From Gracilinema caldarium DSM 7334 (GTDB lineage Bacteria; Spirochaetota; Spirochaetia; Treponematales; Breznakiellaceae): 64,000 bases of DNA. The stretch covers positions 1,984,001 to 2,048,000 of the forward strand of contig NC_015732.1 of NCBI RefSeq assembly GCF_000219725.1. Direction: 5' to 3'. A model generated the notes under the pieces. The model searched no databases. It worked only from the letters and a program-made list of their open reading frames with translations, and was not told the origin of the DNA. Within the stretch, counting starts at the first letter, position 1; every line of letters starts with the position of its first letter. The translations under genes were made by a program, and so were the position numbers. This document shows, piece by piece, positions 1-12,407 of the stretch.

Positions 1-441
1 ATAACGACGGTGATTCTCTTTTTTTAAAAGAGCTTGATGTTCATGCTGACCATGAATATCGAAGAGATACGCGGTGAGTTCTAATAGATCATTCCTTGTG
101 ACAGGCACATCCTGAATATAAATAGATCCTCTGCCTGACTTTTTTAAGTTTCTGCGAATTATGATATGCCCATCATCTGTGGAAATATCCTTATCAAGTA
201 GCCATGCTGTAACATCCTTATTCTCTGTTCTTATAGATATGACTCCAGATACACTTGCTTCTTCACAGCCGGTGCGAATGATATCAATATCCGCTTTACC
301 ACCCAACAGAAAACTCAAGGCACCAATAATAATAGATTTGCCTGCACCAGTTTCTCCGGTAATTATATTGAGACCAGTATCAAAATGAACAGAAAGTTTG
401 TCTATCAGTGCATAATCCTTAATAATAAGTTCCTCAAGCAT
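1..441 (-). CDS. recN: DNA repair protein RecN, N-terminal part (cut by window edge)
   Basis: RecN is an SMC-like ATPase that acts in recombinational repair of double-strand breaks. The frame read on the minus strand from the ATG at 441 begins MLEELIIKDYALIDK and contains a Walker A motif, GETGAGKS, followed by the family sequence FDIHGQHEHQ at the window edge. Only about 147 residues are present; the coiled coil and Walker B lie outside. The start overlaps the last codons of nadK by 8 bases, which suggests translational coupling and co-transcription with nadK. The family assignment is firm because of the Walker A context and the GQHEHQ motif. Confidence 0.93.
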   Translation of the reverse strand, partial: MLEELIIKDYALIDKLSVHFDTGLNIITGETGAGKSIIIGALSFLLGGKADIDIIRTGCEEASVSGVISIRTENKDVTAWLLDKDISTDDGHIIIRRNLKKSGRGSIYIQDVPVTRNDLLELTAYLFDIHGQHEHQALLKKENHRRY

Positions 442-1279
442 CGGGCCCTCCCGACCAATTCAATTTTGTACGCAGAACCTTGTAAAATTCTTTACGATCT
501 GAGGCAATAATGCTAACCGAGAATGGCGCCCTTTGCATAATAAGCTGGTCGTCTTCCCTCAATTGAATAACCTCTTGACCATCGATGGTCAAGAGTACAT
601 TACTTCGTTGATCCTGTTCAACTTCTACGATAATCTGTTCATAGGCAGGGATTACCATAGGTCTATTGGATAGGGTAAAGGGACAAATAGGATTGATGAT
701 AAAGGCTTCCAATTCAGGATCAAGAATAGGACCTCCTGCGGCGACAGAATAGGCTGTTGAACCGGTTGGAGTCGCAATAATAAGCCCATCCGCACGGAAA
801 GGCCCCAGATTGGCAGATCCCGTGCTCACATCGAGCCGTATGATCTTCGCTATACCTGAAGCGGAAATAACTGCATCGTTAAGGCAAAATTTAGTATCGA
901 TAAGATCGCTACCTCGCCAAAGTTCAACCGCCAGCATCAGTCTTTTTGATACGGGGATTGCATTATGTAGCCATAGCTCAAAGGTTTGTTCCCATTGTGC
1001 TGGATGGACCGCAGCAATAAATCCAAGGGTTCCAATATTTATCGGGAATATGGGAATCCCAAGAGGCGCCATACATCGGCTTGCATAGAGTACAGTACCA
1101 TCCCCACCAAGGGTAAAAGCTATATCATATCCGCCATTTGGTGATATTTCCGGTTTTCCTTCAAAGGGACATAGCTGGACCGAATGTCCCTTAGATTCCA
1201 AAACGGATTGTATCTCGAGCATAAAATGGGAAGCATTGGCCTTATGAAGATTTACAATTAACAATATACGTTTTCCCAT
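434..1279 (-). CDS. nadK: NAD kinase
   Basis: This enzyme phosphorylates NAD to NADP in the cytosol. The 281-residue protein has the family hallmarks in order: LGGDGT at about 57-62, NDAVI at 134-138, and PTGSTAYSVAAGGP at 171-184. Length is normal for a bacterial NadK. It begins MGKRILLIVNLHK at 1279. It lies 31 bases downstream of the DegT-like gene and overlaps recN by 8 bases, so cheW, the DegT-like gene, nadK and recN appear to form one transcription unit. Nothing in the sequence shows specific regulation. Confidence 0.96.
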   Translation of the reverse strand: MGKRILLIVNLHKANASHFMLEIQSVLESKGHSVQLCPFEGKPEISPNGGYDIAFTLGGDGTVLYASRCMAPLGIPIFPINIGTLGFIAAVHPAQWEQTFELWLHNAIPVSKRLMLAVELWRGSDLIDTKFCLNDAVISASGIAKIIRLDVSTGSANLGPFRADGLIIATPTGSTAYSVAAGGPILDPELEAFIINPICPFTLSNRPMVIPAYEQIIVEVEQDQRSNVLLTIDGQEVIQLREDDQLIMQRAPFSVSIIASDRKEFYKVLRTKLNWSGGPDA

Positions 1280-1310
1280 TGCTTCCTTTCCTTCTCACTT
1301 ATTTCTATAC

Positions 1311-2354
1311 CTATGGCAATGTAGCGAGGACTTTCGCAATTTTTTCTATCTGCTTACCGGAAAGACGCGGATACAACGGAAAGAGTACCGTGCGTAAAGA
1401 AAGTGAGTAAGCATTTGGACAAGATGATTGTAATTCAGCCATTTTGACTATTACCGTATCGTTAAAAGCGTTTTCAACAGAGATTTCCTTTTTATGTGCG
1501 TAGGTAATCACATCCTTCATACCAGTTTGTAATACGAGAGGAAATGAATAATTATTATATTCTGTTACATCAAGTTGTACAAATCTTTTATGCCGTGTCC
1601 GTAAAGAAGCTTGCAGCAAGACCTCTGCTATTTCTTTTCTTCGACTATAATTCTTTTCATGTTCTTTAAATTGTACGACCGCCATAGCTGCATTCATATC
1701 TGGAAGCTGATATTCAGGAGGAAGTTCGGCAAACTGTTTCAGAGCAGCAGCTTCACGCCTATTAGAGGCATACAGTATCGCCCCACCGCCAGCGGTAAGA
1801 ACGTCCCGTTCTTCGAGACCTAAAAGGGTTAAAGTCCCCAGGGATCCTACTTTGAGCTCACCTATATTGGTTCCATAACTTCGGGATATATCTTCGATAA
1901 TAGGAATACCTAATTCGATAAGGTCAGTAGTATTCGGAGCATAACCCAGGGTATGATGATTAATAATACAGCGAACCGGTACTGTTGTATCCTGTATGGC
2001 TTTAGATACTGTGTTCTTAGTTAAGTTTCCTTTATGTTCGTCCACATCAGCAATGATAGGCATAAGGGAACTATCTTTGAGCACTTGAATATAATAAAAA
2101 GGCGAAAGGGCAGAAATAAGGACCCCTTCATGTTGGGGTATATTTAATGCTTTCAGGGCATAGAATAAAGCAAGAGCGGGACTTCTGAAACTTACCGCAT
2201 AATCATAATTACAGTATTCCTTAGCCACAGTAAGGAGTCTTACGTTAAGTTCACCTGGGCCCAGGGCATCATCAACCAAAGCAGACAATACGGCATCCAT
2301 TTCTTTTCGCCGTATTGTTGGCGAGTACACATTTATGTTCATCCAATCCCTCAA
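1311..2354 (-). CDS. DegT/DnrJ/EryC1-fold protein lacking the PLP lysine
   Basis: The 347-residue protein has the fold-type I aminotransferase layout of the DegT/DnrJ/EryC1/StrS family. The IIEDISRSYGT segment (about 152-162) corresponds to the usual E-D-A-A-H/Q-A-x-G region, with the PLP-contacting Asp kept. The next block, GTLTLLGLEERDVLTAGGGA, aligns with the segment that carries the Schiff-base lysine (typically FSF-x3-K-N-x4-E/G-G-G), and an arginine, Arg183, stands in the lysine position. Classical transamination is therefore unlikely. It may be a dehydratase-like, regulatory or binding protein. It sits 9 bases after cheW and upstream of nadK. Sugar-nucleotide enzymes are not seen nearby, so no pathway is assigned. 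Confidence 0.8.
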   Translation of the reverse strand: MRDWMNINVYSPTIRRKEMDAVLSALVDDALGPGELNVRLLTVAKEYCNYDYAVSFRSPALALFYALKALNIPQHEGVLISALSPFYYIQVLKDSSLMPIIADVDEHKGNLTKNTVSKAIQDTTVPVRCIINHHTLGYAPNTTDLIELGIPIIEDISRSYGTNIGELKVGSLGTLTLLGLEERDVLTAGGGAILYASNRREAAALKQFAELPPEYQLPDMNAAMAVVQFKEHEKNYSRRKEIAEVLLQASLRTRHKRFVQLDVTEYNNYSFPLVLQTGMKDVITYAHKKEISVENAFNDTVIVKMAELQSSCPNAYSLSLRTVLFPLYPRLSGKQIEKIAKVLATLP

Positions 2355-2363
2355 TTTTAATTA

Positions 2364-2843
2364 TTAATGACGTAGTTCATTAATCTTTTGTAATTCTTTT
2401 GGATTAAAGAGTCTGCGGATATCCAAGATAATTAAATAGCCGTCCTCGTTTTGTATTACACCCTGGATATATTCAGCCCCAATACCGCTCAGCATCTGTG
2501 GCGGAGCTTGAATCTGTTCGTTTTCTATAGTAACAACCCTTGCAATTTTATCAATTACAACCCCTAATTTCATGCCATCTACATCGATTATGATAAAACC
2601 TGATAATAATTCCTCATCTTCACCTATTACAGCTCGTTTTATATGGAACCTTTTGTGTAAATTAATAATTGGAATAATTTCACCACGAAGATTAATTATT
2701 CCTTCTACATATGAAGGGGCATTTGGAATAGGTCGTATATCTTGAAGACGAACTATCTCTTTTACATCCATTATATCTATGCCATAGTGTTCTTCGCCTA
2801 GTTGAAATGTTACAAGCTGGTATTGATAATCCTTTTCTGTCAT
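2364..2843 (-). CDS. cheW: Chemotaxis coupling protein CheW
   Basis: CheW links chemoreceptors to the CheA kinase at the polar receptor array. The 159 residues form one CheW/SH3-like domain: LVTFQLGEEHYGIDI near the N terminus, then KEIVRLQDIRPIPNAP, YVEGIINLRGEIIPIINL and LGVVIDKIARVVTI, which are the standard CheW blocks. A ribosome site (AAAGGAT) lies just before the ATG at 2843. It is the first gene of the run leading to recN. No cheA or other chemotaxis gene is in the window, so this may be one of several CheW paralogues, as is common in spirochaetes. Confidence 0.95.
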   Translation of the reverse strand: MTEKDYQYQLVTFQLGEEHYGIDIMDVKEIVRLQDIRPIPNAPSYVEGIINLRGEIIPIINLHKRFHIKRAVIGEDEELLSGFIIIDVDGMKLGVVIDKIARVVTIENEQIQAPPQMLSGIGAEYIQGVIQNEDGYLIILDIRRLFNPKELQKINELRH

Positions 2844-2957
2844 ATGGTTATCCTTTCATGCTATATTCATCATATGCCTTACTCTACTTTACTATTGAAA
2901 TCGTATTTCTTCAAGAGTTATGTGTAATTCATTATCTTTCTAAAGAGGCCTTAGGAT

Positions 2958-2965
2958 AAAAAAAA
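2958..2965 (-). terminator. U8 tract directly after 5S rRNA
   Basis: Eight A residues on the plus strand (U8 in the transcript) follow the closing helix of 5S rRNA without a gap. The 5S terminal stem plus this tract should act as the intrinsic terminator of the rRNA operon. Confidence 0.7.
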
Positions 2966-3082
<117 letters not shown>

Positions 3083-3196
3083 AATACTTACTAGGTTATA
3101 AAGATCGTGACATATGAACCGACGGTGCTGTTCACAATCATCAGTTCATTATCCTGTTAGACAGGGTTTATAAGACTGGCAAGAAGGTTTCTTCTA

Positions 3197-3208
3197 GAAC
3201 GATAATAT

Positions 3209-3215
<7 letters not shown>
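3197..3215 (-). other. 23S pre-rRNA processing stem, 3' arm
   Basis: This 19-base segment is a perfect reverse complement of 6173-6191 at the other end of 23S. In the primary transcript the two arms enclose 23S in a long helix, the usual RNase III substrate. The inner part is also the mature terminal helix of 23S. Confidence 0.85.
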
Positions 3216-6183
<2,968 letters not shown>

Positions 6184-6340
6184 TATCGTTCCCGCTCTTA
6201 CTCCCGTAAGAACGTCTTCTTCTTGCCCTTCCCTCGTCGCTCTCTTCTCAGTGAGCACCCTGTCAAATACCATTGCTTGCGTTCCCTTCCAGGTCGCAGC
6301 ATCTTTTGGGTTTTCTCGTCGTTTCCAACGTCGAATCCCC

Positions 6341-6366
6341 ATTGTCTTGGAGATAAGGGAATTCGC
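6341..6366 (-). pseudogene. Remnant of a tRNA-Ala 3' end in the 16S-23S spacer
   Basis: On the minus strand this spacer segment reads CGAATTCCC then TTATCTCCA, matching the T-loop and 3' acceptor strand of the intact tRNA-Ala at 6506-6579 with one base changed (A for G). No 5' half, D-arm or anticodon arm is present, so it cannot fold as a tRNA. A short TCGAATCCCCA block is also repeated at 6331-6341 and 6471-6481. It looks like debris from a duplication or exchange of spacer tRNA genes. Confidence 0.6.
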
Positions 6367-6505
6367 CTTCCGTTCAGTTCCATCACGGAACTTCACTCTA
6401 GGCCGGGCCGCTTGCTGACGCGTGCATCCATGCACGCTATTCATCGTATTCACGATGCGCTGCGCGGCCTTCGAATCCCCAATTTCCTGTCATTCAAAGA
6501 CCTTT

Positions 6506-6579
6506 TGGAGATAAGGGGATTCGAACCCCTGACCTACGGCTTGCAAAGCCGCCGCTCTAGCCAGCTGAGCTATATCCCC
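6506..6579 (-). tRNA. tRNA-Ala (anticodon TGC)
   Basis: The 74-base cloverleaf on the minus strand has acceptor GGGGATA pairing with TATCTCC plus discriminator A, a D-arm GCTC..GAGC, an anticodon loop TTTGCAA with anticodon TGC, and a T-arm AGGGG TTCGAAT CCCCT. It lies in the spacer between 16S and 23S, a common place for tRNA-Ala or tRNA-Ile. The CCA end is not encoded. Confidence 0.97.
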
Positions 6580-6631
6580 GCTCAGACGGTTATCTATATC
6601 GCAAGTCTCCCTGCGTTATATTCAAATAAAA

Positions 6632-6647
6632 GGGAAAAGAAGTAGAC
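6632..6647 (-). other. 16S pre-rRNA processing stem, 3' arm
   Basis: This segment pairs over 16 positions with 8431-8446 on the leader side of 16S, with 14 Watson-Crick and 2 G-U pairs. It lies between 16S and tRNA-Ala, so the stem encloses 16S only. It is the expected RNase III processing helix. Confidence 0.75.
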
Positions 6648-6777
6648 TACAAAACTGAGCAATGTACCCGTATCCCAGCCGGATACGAATACTGTACATC
6701 CCTTTCGGAATGCTTGAGCTTCTTTCGAAGCTTTTCATGAGGCTCTTATCGATACCTCATTATTTACCTTTCACTGT

Positions 6778-8322
<1,545 letters not shown>

Positions 8323-8430
8323 TATTTCTTACGGGCCGAAGCCCGAAAGATTACCATTAGAGTCCTGCTCTATCTTGTACGCTCTCTCCTGCACCTTCCA
8401 GTACAGAAGTGGCTGCATAGATTTCTCTAT

Positions 8431-8446
8431 GTCTACTTCCCTTCCC
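8431..8446 (-). other. 16S pre-rRNA processing stem, 5' arm
   Basis: This is the leader-side partner of 6632-6647, lying about 110 bases upstream of mature 16S. The two G residues that face U give G-U pairs; the other 14 positions are Watson-Crick. Confidence 0.75.
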
Positions 8447-8561
8447 TACATTTACCAAAGATCATCGCGCCCTCAATAACACTTCGTTACTGCTCAGGCT
8501 TTTCTATTTGCTAGCAACTTTCGTGCCAGCTTCCCGTCGCTTTCGCAGCGACAGGCGAGAA

Positions 8562-8589
8562 CTTATCACATCCCGCTTTTGCTTGTCAA
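8562..8589 (-). promoter_or_regulatory. rRNA operon promoter, proximal (P2 candidate)
   Basis: Read on the minus strand, a consensus -35 TTGACA (8584-8589) is followed after 16 bases by GATAAG (8562-8567) with a TGn extension before it. It lies about 240 bases upstream of 16S and points into the operon. A dyad with 6-base arms (8537-8553) follows in the leader. Confidence 0.6.
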
Positions 8590-8827
8590 GCACCTTGCTG
8601 CTATTTTTTTATTTTTTACCGTTGATTACTGAATATTCCAACAAACACAGAATGTGTTCAGCAATCCATTTCCAGCTAATGGCAAAAACAAAACAACCAA
8701 CACCTTATCCAAAGATGTTGAACACAATAGGGTAATAATGCATTGCAGCTGAAAATCACCAACAGAATTATCGGCAACGCAACAGATCAGATGCATGCAC
8801 TACACTAACGCGCAGCGCGTGGAAAGG

Positions 8828-8856
8828 ATAATAACACCACTTTTACATTATTGCAA
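8828..8856 (-). promoter_or_regulatory. rRNA operon promoter, distal (P1 candidate)
   Basis: On the minus strand, TTGCAA (8851-8856), a 17-base spacer and TATTAT (8828-8833) form a good sigma-70 promoter. The start region that follows contains a GC-rich CGCGCTGCGCG stretch, typical of stringently controlled stable-RNA promoters. AT-rich DNA above 8860 could serve as an UP element. Confidence 0.6.
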
Positions 8857-9069
8857 GCCCTTTTTTAATATTTTTCATATTTTTTACAAAAAGCGCATAC
8901 CTTCTTAATTTGTTTTTCTAATCGATCCTATAATTGTTTGAACATTAATCAAGATTTTTTTAAGTAAAAAACAAAATCAATACAAATAAGGCTACCCAAT
9001 TTTCGGATAGGAATAAAATCTGCTTAATTCTAAGATTTTGAGTAAGACTTATGGTATCTCCTAATAGTA

Positions 9070-9459
9070 TTAATTGTTAGCAGGGATAAAATCAATTCTA
9101 TATACCTGATGAAAGGTTTCTTTAAGTAACCATCTACCTGATTGATCAAGCTCAAAGGGTAATACTGTATGTGCCGGATCCCTTAGTTGAATAATTGCTC
9201 GTTTTGAATCCAAAATCGTAACATGGAAGGATGGATGCGAATTACAGAGTTCTTGTAATGCAAGAAATGCCTGTCGATTTTTTTCTTCTAAAAGAAAAGG
9301 GGCTACGTCATCTATTACAGTAACATTATTCATAGTTATCGCTTTACATAAATCGTTATAGGACTTCCGTAACAATTGTTCTTCAGTACTACTACAAGAT
9401 ATAAAAATCGACAAAAATAGCCAAAATAAATTTATAACAATATTATTTTTTTTATTCAT
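9070..9459 (-). CDS. Small lipoprotein, function unknown
   Basis: The 129-residue protein has a short charged N terminus, a hydrophobic stretch and a spirochaetal lipobox ending at Cys22 (I-F-I-S-C), so it should be exported and lipid-anchored. The mature part has no domain I recognise. It ends with a short beta-rich segment containing RAIIQLRDPAHTVLPFELD and WLLKETFHQVYRIDF, which resembles small lipoproteins with an NTF2-like or DUF4878-like shape, but that is only an impression. No clear ribosome site precedes the ATG. It follows the 129-residue lipoprotein at 9520 after a hairpin, so it may be expressed by read-through. Confidence 0.7.
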   Translation of the reverse strand: MNKKNNIVINLFWLFLSIFISCSSTEEQLLRKSYNDLCKAITMNNVTVIDDVAPFLLEEKNRQAFLALQELCNSHPSFHVTILDSKRAIIQLRDPAHTVLPFELDQSGRWLLKETFHQVYRIDFIPANN

Positions 9460-9477
9460 ATATTAACCATACAATAA

Positions 9478-9504
9478 ATAGGTTGATGGTGCTCATCAAC
9501 CTAT
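9478..9504 (-). terminator. Hairpin after the 9520-9909 lipoprotein gene
   Basis: An 11-bp perfect stem (9478-9488 with 9494-9504) and a 5-base loop lie 15 bases past the stop of the upstream gene. The minus strand then reads TTATTGT, a weak U tract, so termination is probably partial. Confidence 0.55.
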
Positions 9505-9519
9505 CTCAATAAAGCAAAA

Positions 9520-9909
9520 TTATTTATTGTACTTTACAATCGTGCCTTTAATATGAGCCGTTGCAGGTGCATAAATCCCATAGGTAATACCATTTAAAAG
9601 CAAATCGATAAAATTTGCCTCATATTCTATAGAAATATTAACCGCTGCATCACCAGTATATTTTTGAATTTCTCGCTGGATTGCATCATAAATTATTGTA
9701 TTCATTTTATCTGCAGTGACATTAAAAAGATTGGAACCTCCAGACGCACCTAAAAATTCATGCACCTTTACAGAAATATCAAAGGTTCCTACCGTATTAT
9801 AACTTGGTATCTCCCGAGTTACCTGTGCACCCTCGAATTTAAAAGTAGTACATGATACAGCAAATAAAACAAGGGATAACAAAACAATTATGCGTATTCC
9901 TTTTTTCAT
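9520..9909 (-). CDS. Small lipoprotein, function unknown
   Basis: The 129-residue protein has a lysine-rich start, a hydrophobic core and a lipobox ending at Cys20 (L-F-A-V-S-C). The mature domain begins TTFKFEGAQVTREIPSYNTVG and is rich in predicted beta strands; it ends ATAHIKGTIVKYNK. I do not recognise the family, but the layout is like small treponemal lipoproteins. Translation is well supported by an AGGAGG site 10 bases before the ATG and a good upstream promoter (9957-9985). The gene therefore starts its own transcript, separate from htrA upstream. Confidence 0.78.
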   Translation of the reverse strand: MKKGIRIIVLLSLVLFAVSCTTFKFEGAQVTREIPSYNTVGTFDISVKVHEFLGASGGSNLFNVTADKMNTIIYDAIQREIQKYTGDAAVNISIEYEANFIDLLLNGITYGIYAPATAHIKGTIVKYNK

Positions 9910-9956
9910 TTAACTCTTCCTCCTCACAGTATGTTTAAAACCAAAAGTTTATTAGT

Positions 9957-9985
9957 AATATAACCTTTCGACTTATATTTTTCAA
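9957..9985 (-). promoter_or_regulatory. Sigma-70-type promoter for the 9520-9909 lipoprotein
   Basis: On the minus strand, TTGAAA (9980-9985), a 17-base spacer and TATATT (9957-9962) point at the lipoprotein gene, about 48 bases before its ATG. Confidence 0.6.
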
Positions 9986-10080
9986 GATTGTTTACAATTT
10001 TATATTTATGCAGTTGTAGACACCTTTCTCAACTGCTCGAGTTTTAAAAAGTGCCCACCATATAATACTTTTTACAACCT

Positions 10081-11583
10081 TTAAGGTCGCTTATATCTCA
10101 TCGTTTCCAGGGTAGTTTCACCCCGCTGGACTTCGAACCAGAGATCCTTCTTAGTCTTGTCGTTCAAAAGACGGAAGAAGTCTGGCAGAGTCTTTGCACT
10201 CTCACCGTTTACGCCTACTATAATGTCTCCCCGTTGAAGACCCATAACGGCGGCAGGACTCTTGGTAATCACCTCTACAACATAGAGGCCTTTAACCTTG
10301 GCATCAAGCTTTAAGGCTTGGCGGATTTCATCATTGATGGGCGTAACGATCATACCGGGCCACAATTTACTGTTGTCCGCCACCACATCGTCCTTCCGTT
10401 CATCAATCTTAACCCGAATAGTTTTTTCACTACCGTTGCGGATAACCACAAAGGTAGCCTGTTCACCGGCCTTGAGGTCACCGACCGCAAGTACAAGCTG
10501 ATCCCGATTTCTGACTTCTTTGTCGTTCAGCTTGATGATATAGTCACCAGGCTGAATACCACCCTTCTCTGCAGGGGACCCAATAAAAATCTGCGAGGCC
10601 AGAGCACCCTTCCGGTTTTGAATACCCAGCTCAGCGGCAATGTCTTTATCCGCATCGATGAGGGACACACCAAGCCAGCCATACTTGACCTGTCCCTTGG
10701 TAATAAAATCGTCGATGGCCCGTTTAACATTATTGACCGGGATGGAAAAACCGAGCCCTACAGAACCACCGGAAGGAGAGGCGATCCAGGTATTAATGCC
10801 GATAACCTCACCCCGAATGTTTACCAATGCGCCACCCGAGTTACCCTGGTTAATGGCCGCATCGGTCTGAATAAAGTCGTTAATATTTCCTGCGGGTCCT
10901 CCAGTCCGGCCAACTGCACTGACAATGCCCATGGTCACCGAGGAACTTAACCCCAGAGGGCTGCCTACTGCGATAGCCCAGTCGCCAACCTTTACCTGAT
11001 CAGAATCGCCAAGAACTGCTACAGGAAAGTTTTCCTTGGACTCAAATGAAATAAGGGCTAGATCTTTTCGTTCATCCTTGCCGACGAGCTTAGCCTTAAA
11101 TTCCCGACCGTCATTCATGGTTATACTGATCTCAGATGCAGAACCTGCTACATGGTTGTTCGTTAAAACATAGTAGGTTGTTCCGTTCTTTCGAACAATA
11201 ATCCCGGACCCCACTCCCTTGGATCGATACTCCCGTTCCTGATTTTTTTGATCATTATCCTGAGGGGTACCAAAGAAAAACTCCCAGGGAATACCGTTAA
11301 ATTGGGGAACCTGCTGTTTTTGAATTTCTACAGTATTAACCTGAACAACTACCGGTAATACCGCATCAGCCACTGAGCGGAAGGCTTTTTGTAGGCTTTC
11401 TGCAACCACCAGAGCATCGGAGCTGACCGGGGTTTGCACAGACTGAGCATGAGCCACCTGTTTATCCGCCGGTTTTGCTATGGAAAAGGAAAAGAACGCA
11501 AGGGAAAAGCCAAACAACGTGCCGAGTAGTACTAAATTAAAAATAAAAAATTTCTTGGATGAGAGTTTTTCGTACAGAGACAT
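10081..11583 (-). CDS. htrA: Periplasmic serine protease/chaperone, HtrA/DegP family
   Basis: This envelope protease degrades or refolds misfolded exported proteins. Numbered from the ATG at 11583 (500 residues), it has an N-terminal membrane anchor (about 11-33), a trypsin-like domain with the full triad His144 (TNNHVAG), Asp174 (RKDLAL) and Ser249 (QGNSGGA), and two PDZ domains (about 290-390 and 400-495). The longer frame starting at 11595 is rejected because its first codons, ATGGAGG, are the ribosome site for the ATG at 11583. It is the last gene of the long secG-to-htrA run, 61 bases after map. Confidence 0.95.
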   Translation of the reverse strand: MSLYEKLSSKKFFIFNLVLLGTLFGFSLAFFSFSIAKPADKQVAHAQSVQTPVSSDALVVAESLQKAFRSVADAVLPVVVQVNTVEIQKQQVPQFNGIPWEFFFGTPQDNDQKNQEREYRSKGVGSGIIVRKNGTTYYVLTNNHVAGSASEISITMNDGREFKAKLVGKDERKDLALISFESKENFPVAVLGDSDQVKVGDWAIAVGSPLGLSSSVTMGIVSAVGRTGGPAGNINDFIQTDAAINQGNSGGALVNIRGEVIGINTWIASPSGGSVGLGFSIPVNNVKRAIDDFITKGQVKYGWLGVSLIDADKDIAAELGIQNRKGALASQIFIGSPAEKGGIQPGDYIIKLNDKEVRNRDQLVLAVGDLKAGEQATFVVIRNGSEKTIRVKIDERKDDVVADNSKLWPGMIVTPINDEIRQALKLDAKVKGLYVVEVITKSPAAVMGLQRGDIIVGVNGESAKTLPDFFRLLNDKTKKDLWFEVQRGETTLETMRYKRP

Positions 11584-11644
11584 TGTAACCTCCATTCTCT
11601 ATATATAAATATAATAATTTTTTATGCGGATTGGTTACACTGTT

Positions 11645-12397
11645 TTATAAAGTGAGTACTTCGGTATGATCTTCAAAAATTGCTACCGTATGCTCCCAAT
11701 GGCAGGATATTTTTCGGTCCGCTGTTACAACGGTCCAGCCATCGTCAAGGACATCCACCTCAGCGGTTCCCAGATTAATCATCGGTTCGATGGCAATGAC
11801 AAGCCCCTCTATCATCCGTGGATTGGGTCCCCGAGGATTGTTTGGGACCTGAGGGTCTTCATGGGGCGAAAAACCGACCCCATGGCCGCAATATTGATGA
11901 ACCACGCCATAACCGTAGCCGGTGGCGTGGTTATACACAGCCCGGGCAATTTGCAGTATCCGGTTGCCAAATCTTGCCTGCTCAATGGCCTTATCCAAAC
12001 ATTCTTTTGTAACCCGATTGAGCTGTTTGGCTTCATCGCTTACCTCGCCAACCTCTATGGTCATAGCCATGTCGCTGAAATATCCCCCAAGATTAATACC
12101 GCAATCAAGGGATACTAAATCGCCTGGAACAATTTTTCGTTTGGAAGGAATACCATGAATAACTTCTTCATTTATGGATACACAGAGGGCCGCAGGAAAG
12201 GGATTATCATCATCACCATACTGTAAAAAAGCAGGTTTGCCACCGGCCTTTTTTATCCAATGCTGGACCCATTGGTCAAGGTCTCTTGTCTCAACTCCCG
12301 GGACTACAAGAGGAGTTAGTTCTTTAAACATAGAGCTGAGCATTTTGCAAGATTCACGAATACCTGCGATCTGTTCTTTGTTTTTCAGTCGTATCAT
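11645..12397 (-). CDS. map: Methionine aminopeptidase, type I
   Basis: Map removes the N-terminal methionine from nascent proteins. From the ATG at 12397 (250 residues) all five metal ligands are present: Asp98, Asp109, His172, Glu204 and Glu235, with the helper His81. The pita-bread fold blocks VSLDCGINLGGYFSDMAMT and CGHGVGFSPHEDP are clear. A TTG six bases upstream could open a two-residue longer form, but the GGGA site is better placed for the ATG. It follows the J-domain gene by 10 bases and precedes htrA, an order I recall from other treponemes. Confidence 0.95.
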   Translation of the reverse strand: MIRLKNKEQIAGIRESCKMLSSMFKELTPLVVPGVETRDLDQWVQHWIKKAGGKPAFLQYGDDDNPFPAALCVSINEEVIHGIPSKRKIVPGDLVSLDCGINLGGYFSDMAMTIEVGEVSDEAKQLNRVTKECLDKAIEQARFGNRILQIARAVYNHATGYGYGVVHQYCGHGVGFSPHEDPQVPNNPRGPNPRMIEGLVIAIEPMINLGTAEVDVLDDGWTVVTADRKISCHWEHTVAIFEDHTEVLTL

Positions 12398-12407
12398 GTA
12401 CAATTCC

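Larger units (their letters stand above)
8323..9069. other. Non-coding rRNA leader and upstream region
   Basis: This stretch of about 750 bases holds no convincing gene. From low to high coordinate it has the 16S leader with its processing-stem arm, two candidate promoters, a short perfect dyad (arms 8644-8649 and 8653-8658), and an AT-rich segment (about 8860-9069) that borders the 3' end of the lipoprotein gene at 9070. Small open frames here have no ribosome site and overlap the leader. Confidence 0.7.

Noticed and set aside
10318-10950. A 210-codon plus-strand frame opposite htrA
   Set aside because: It mirrors the conserved protease coding frame and has no recognisable domain.
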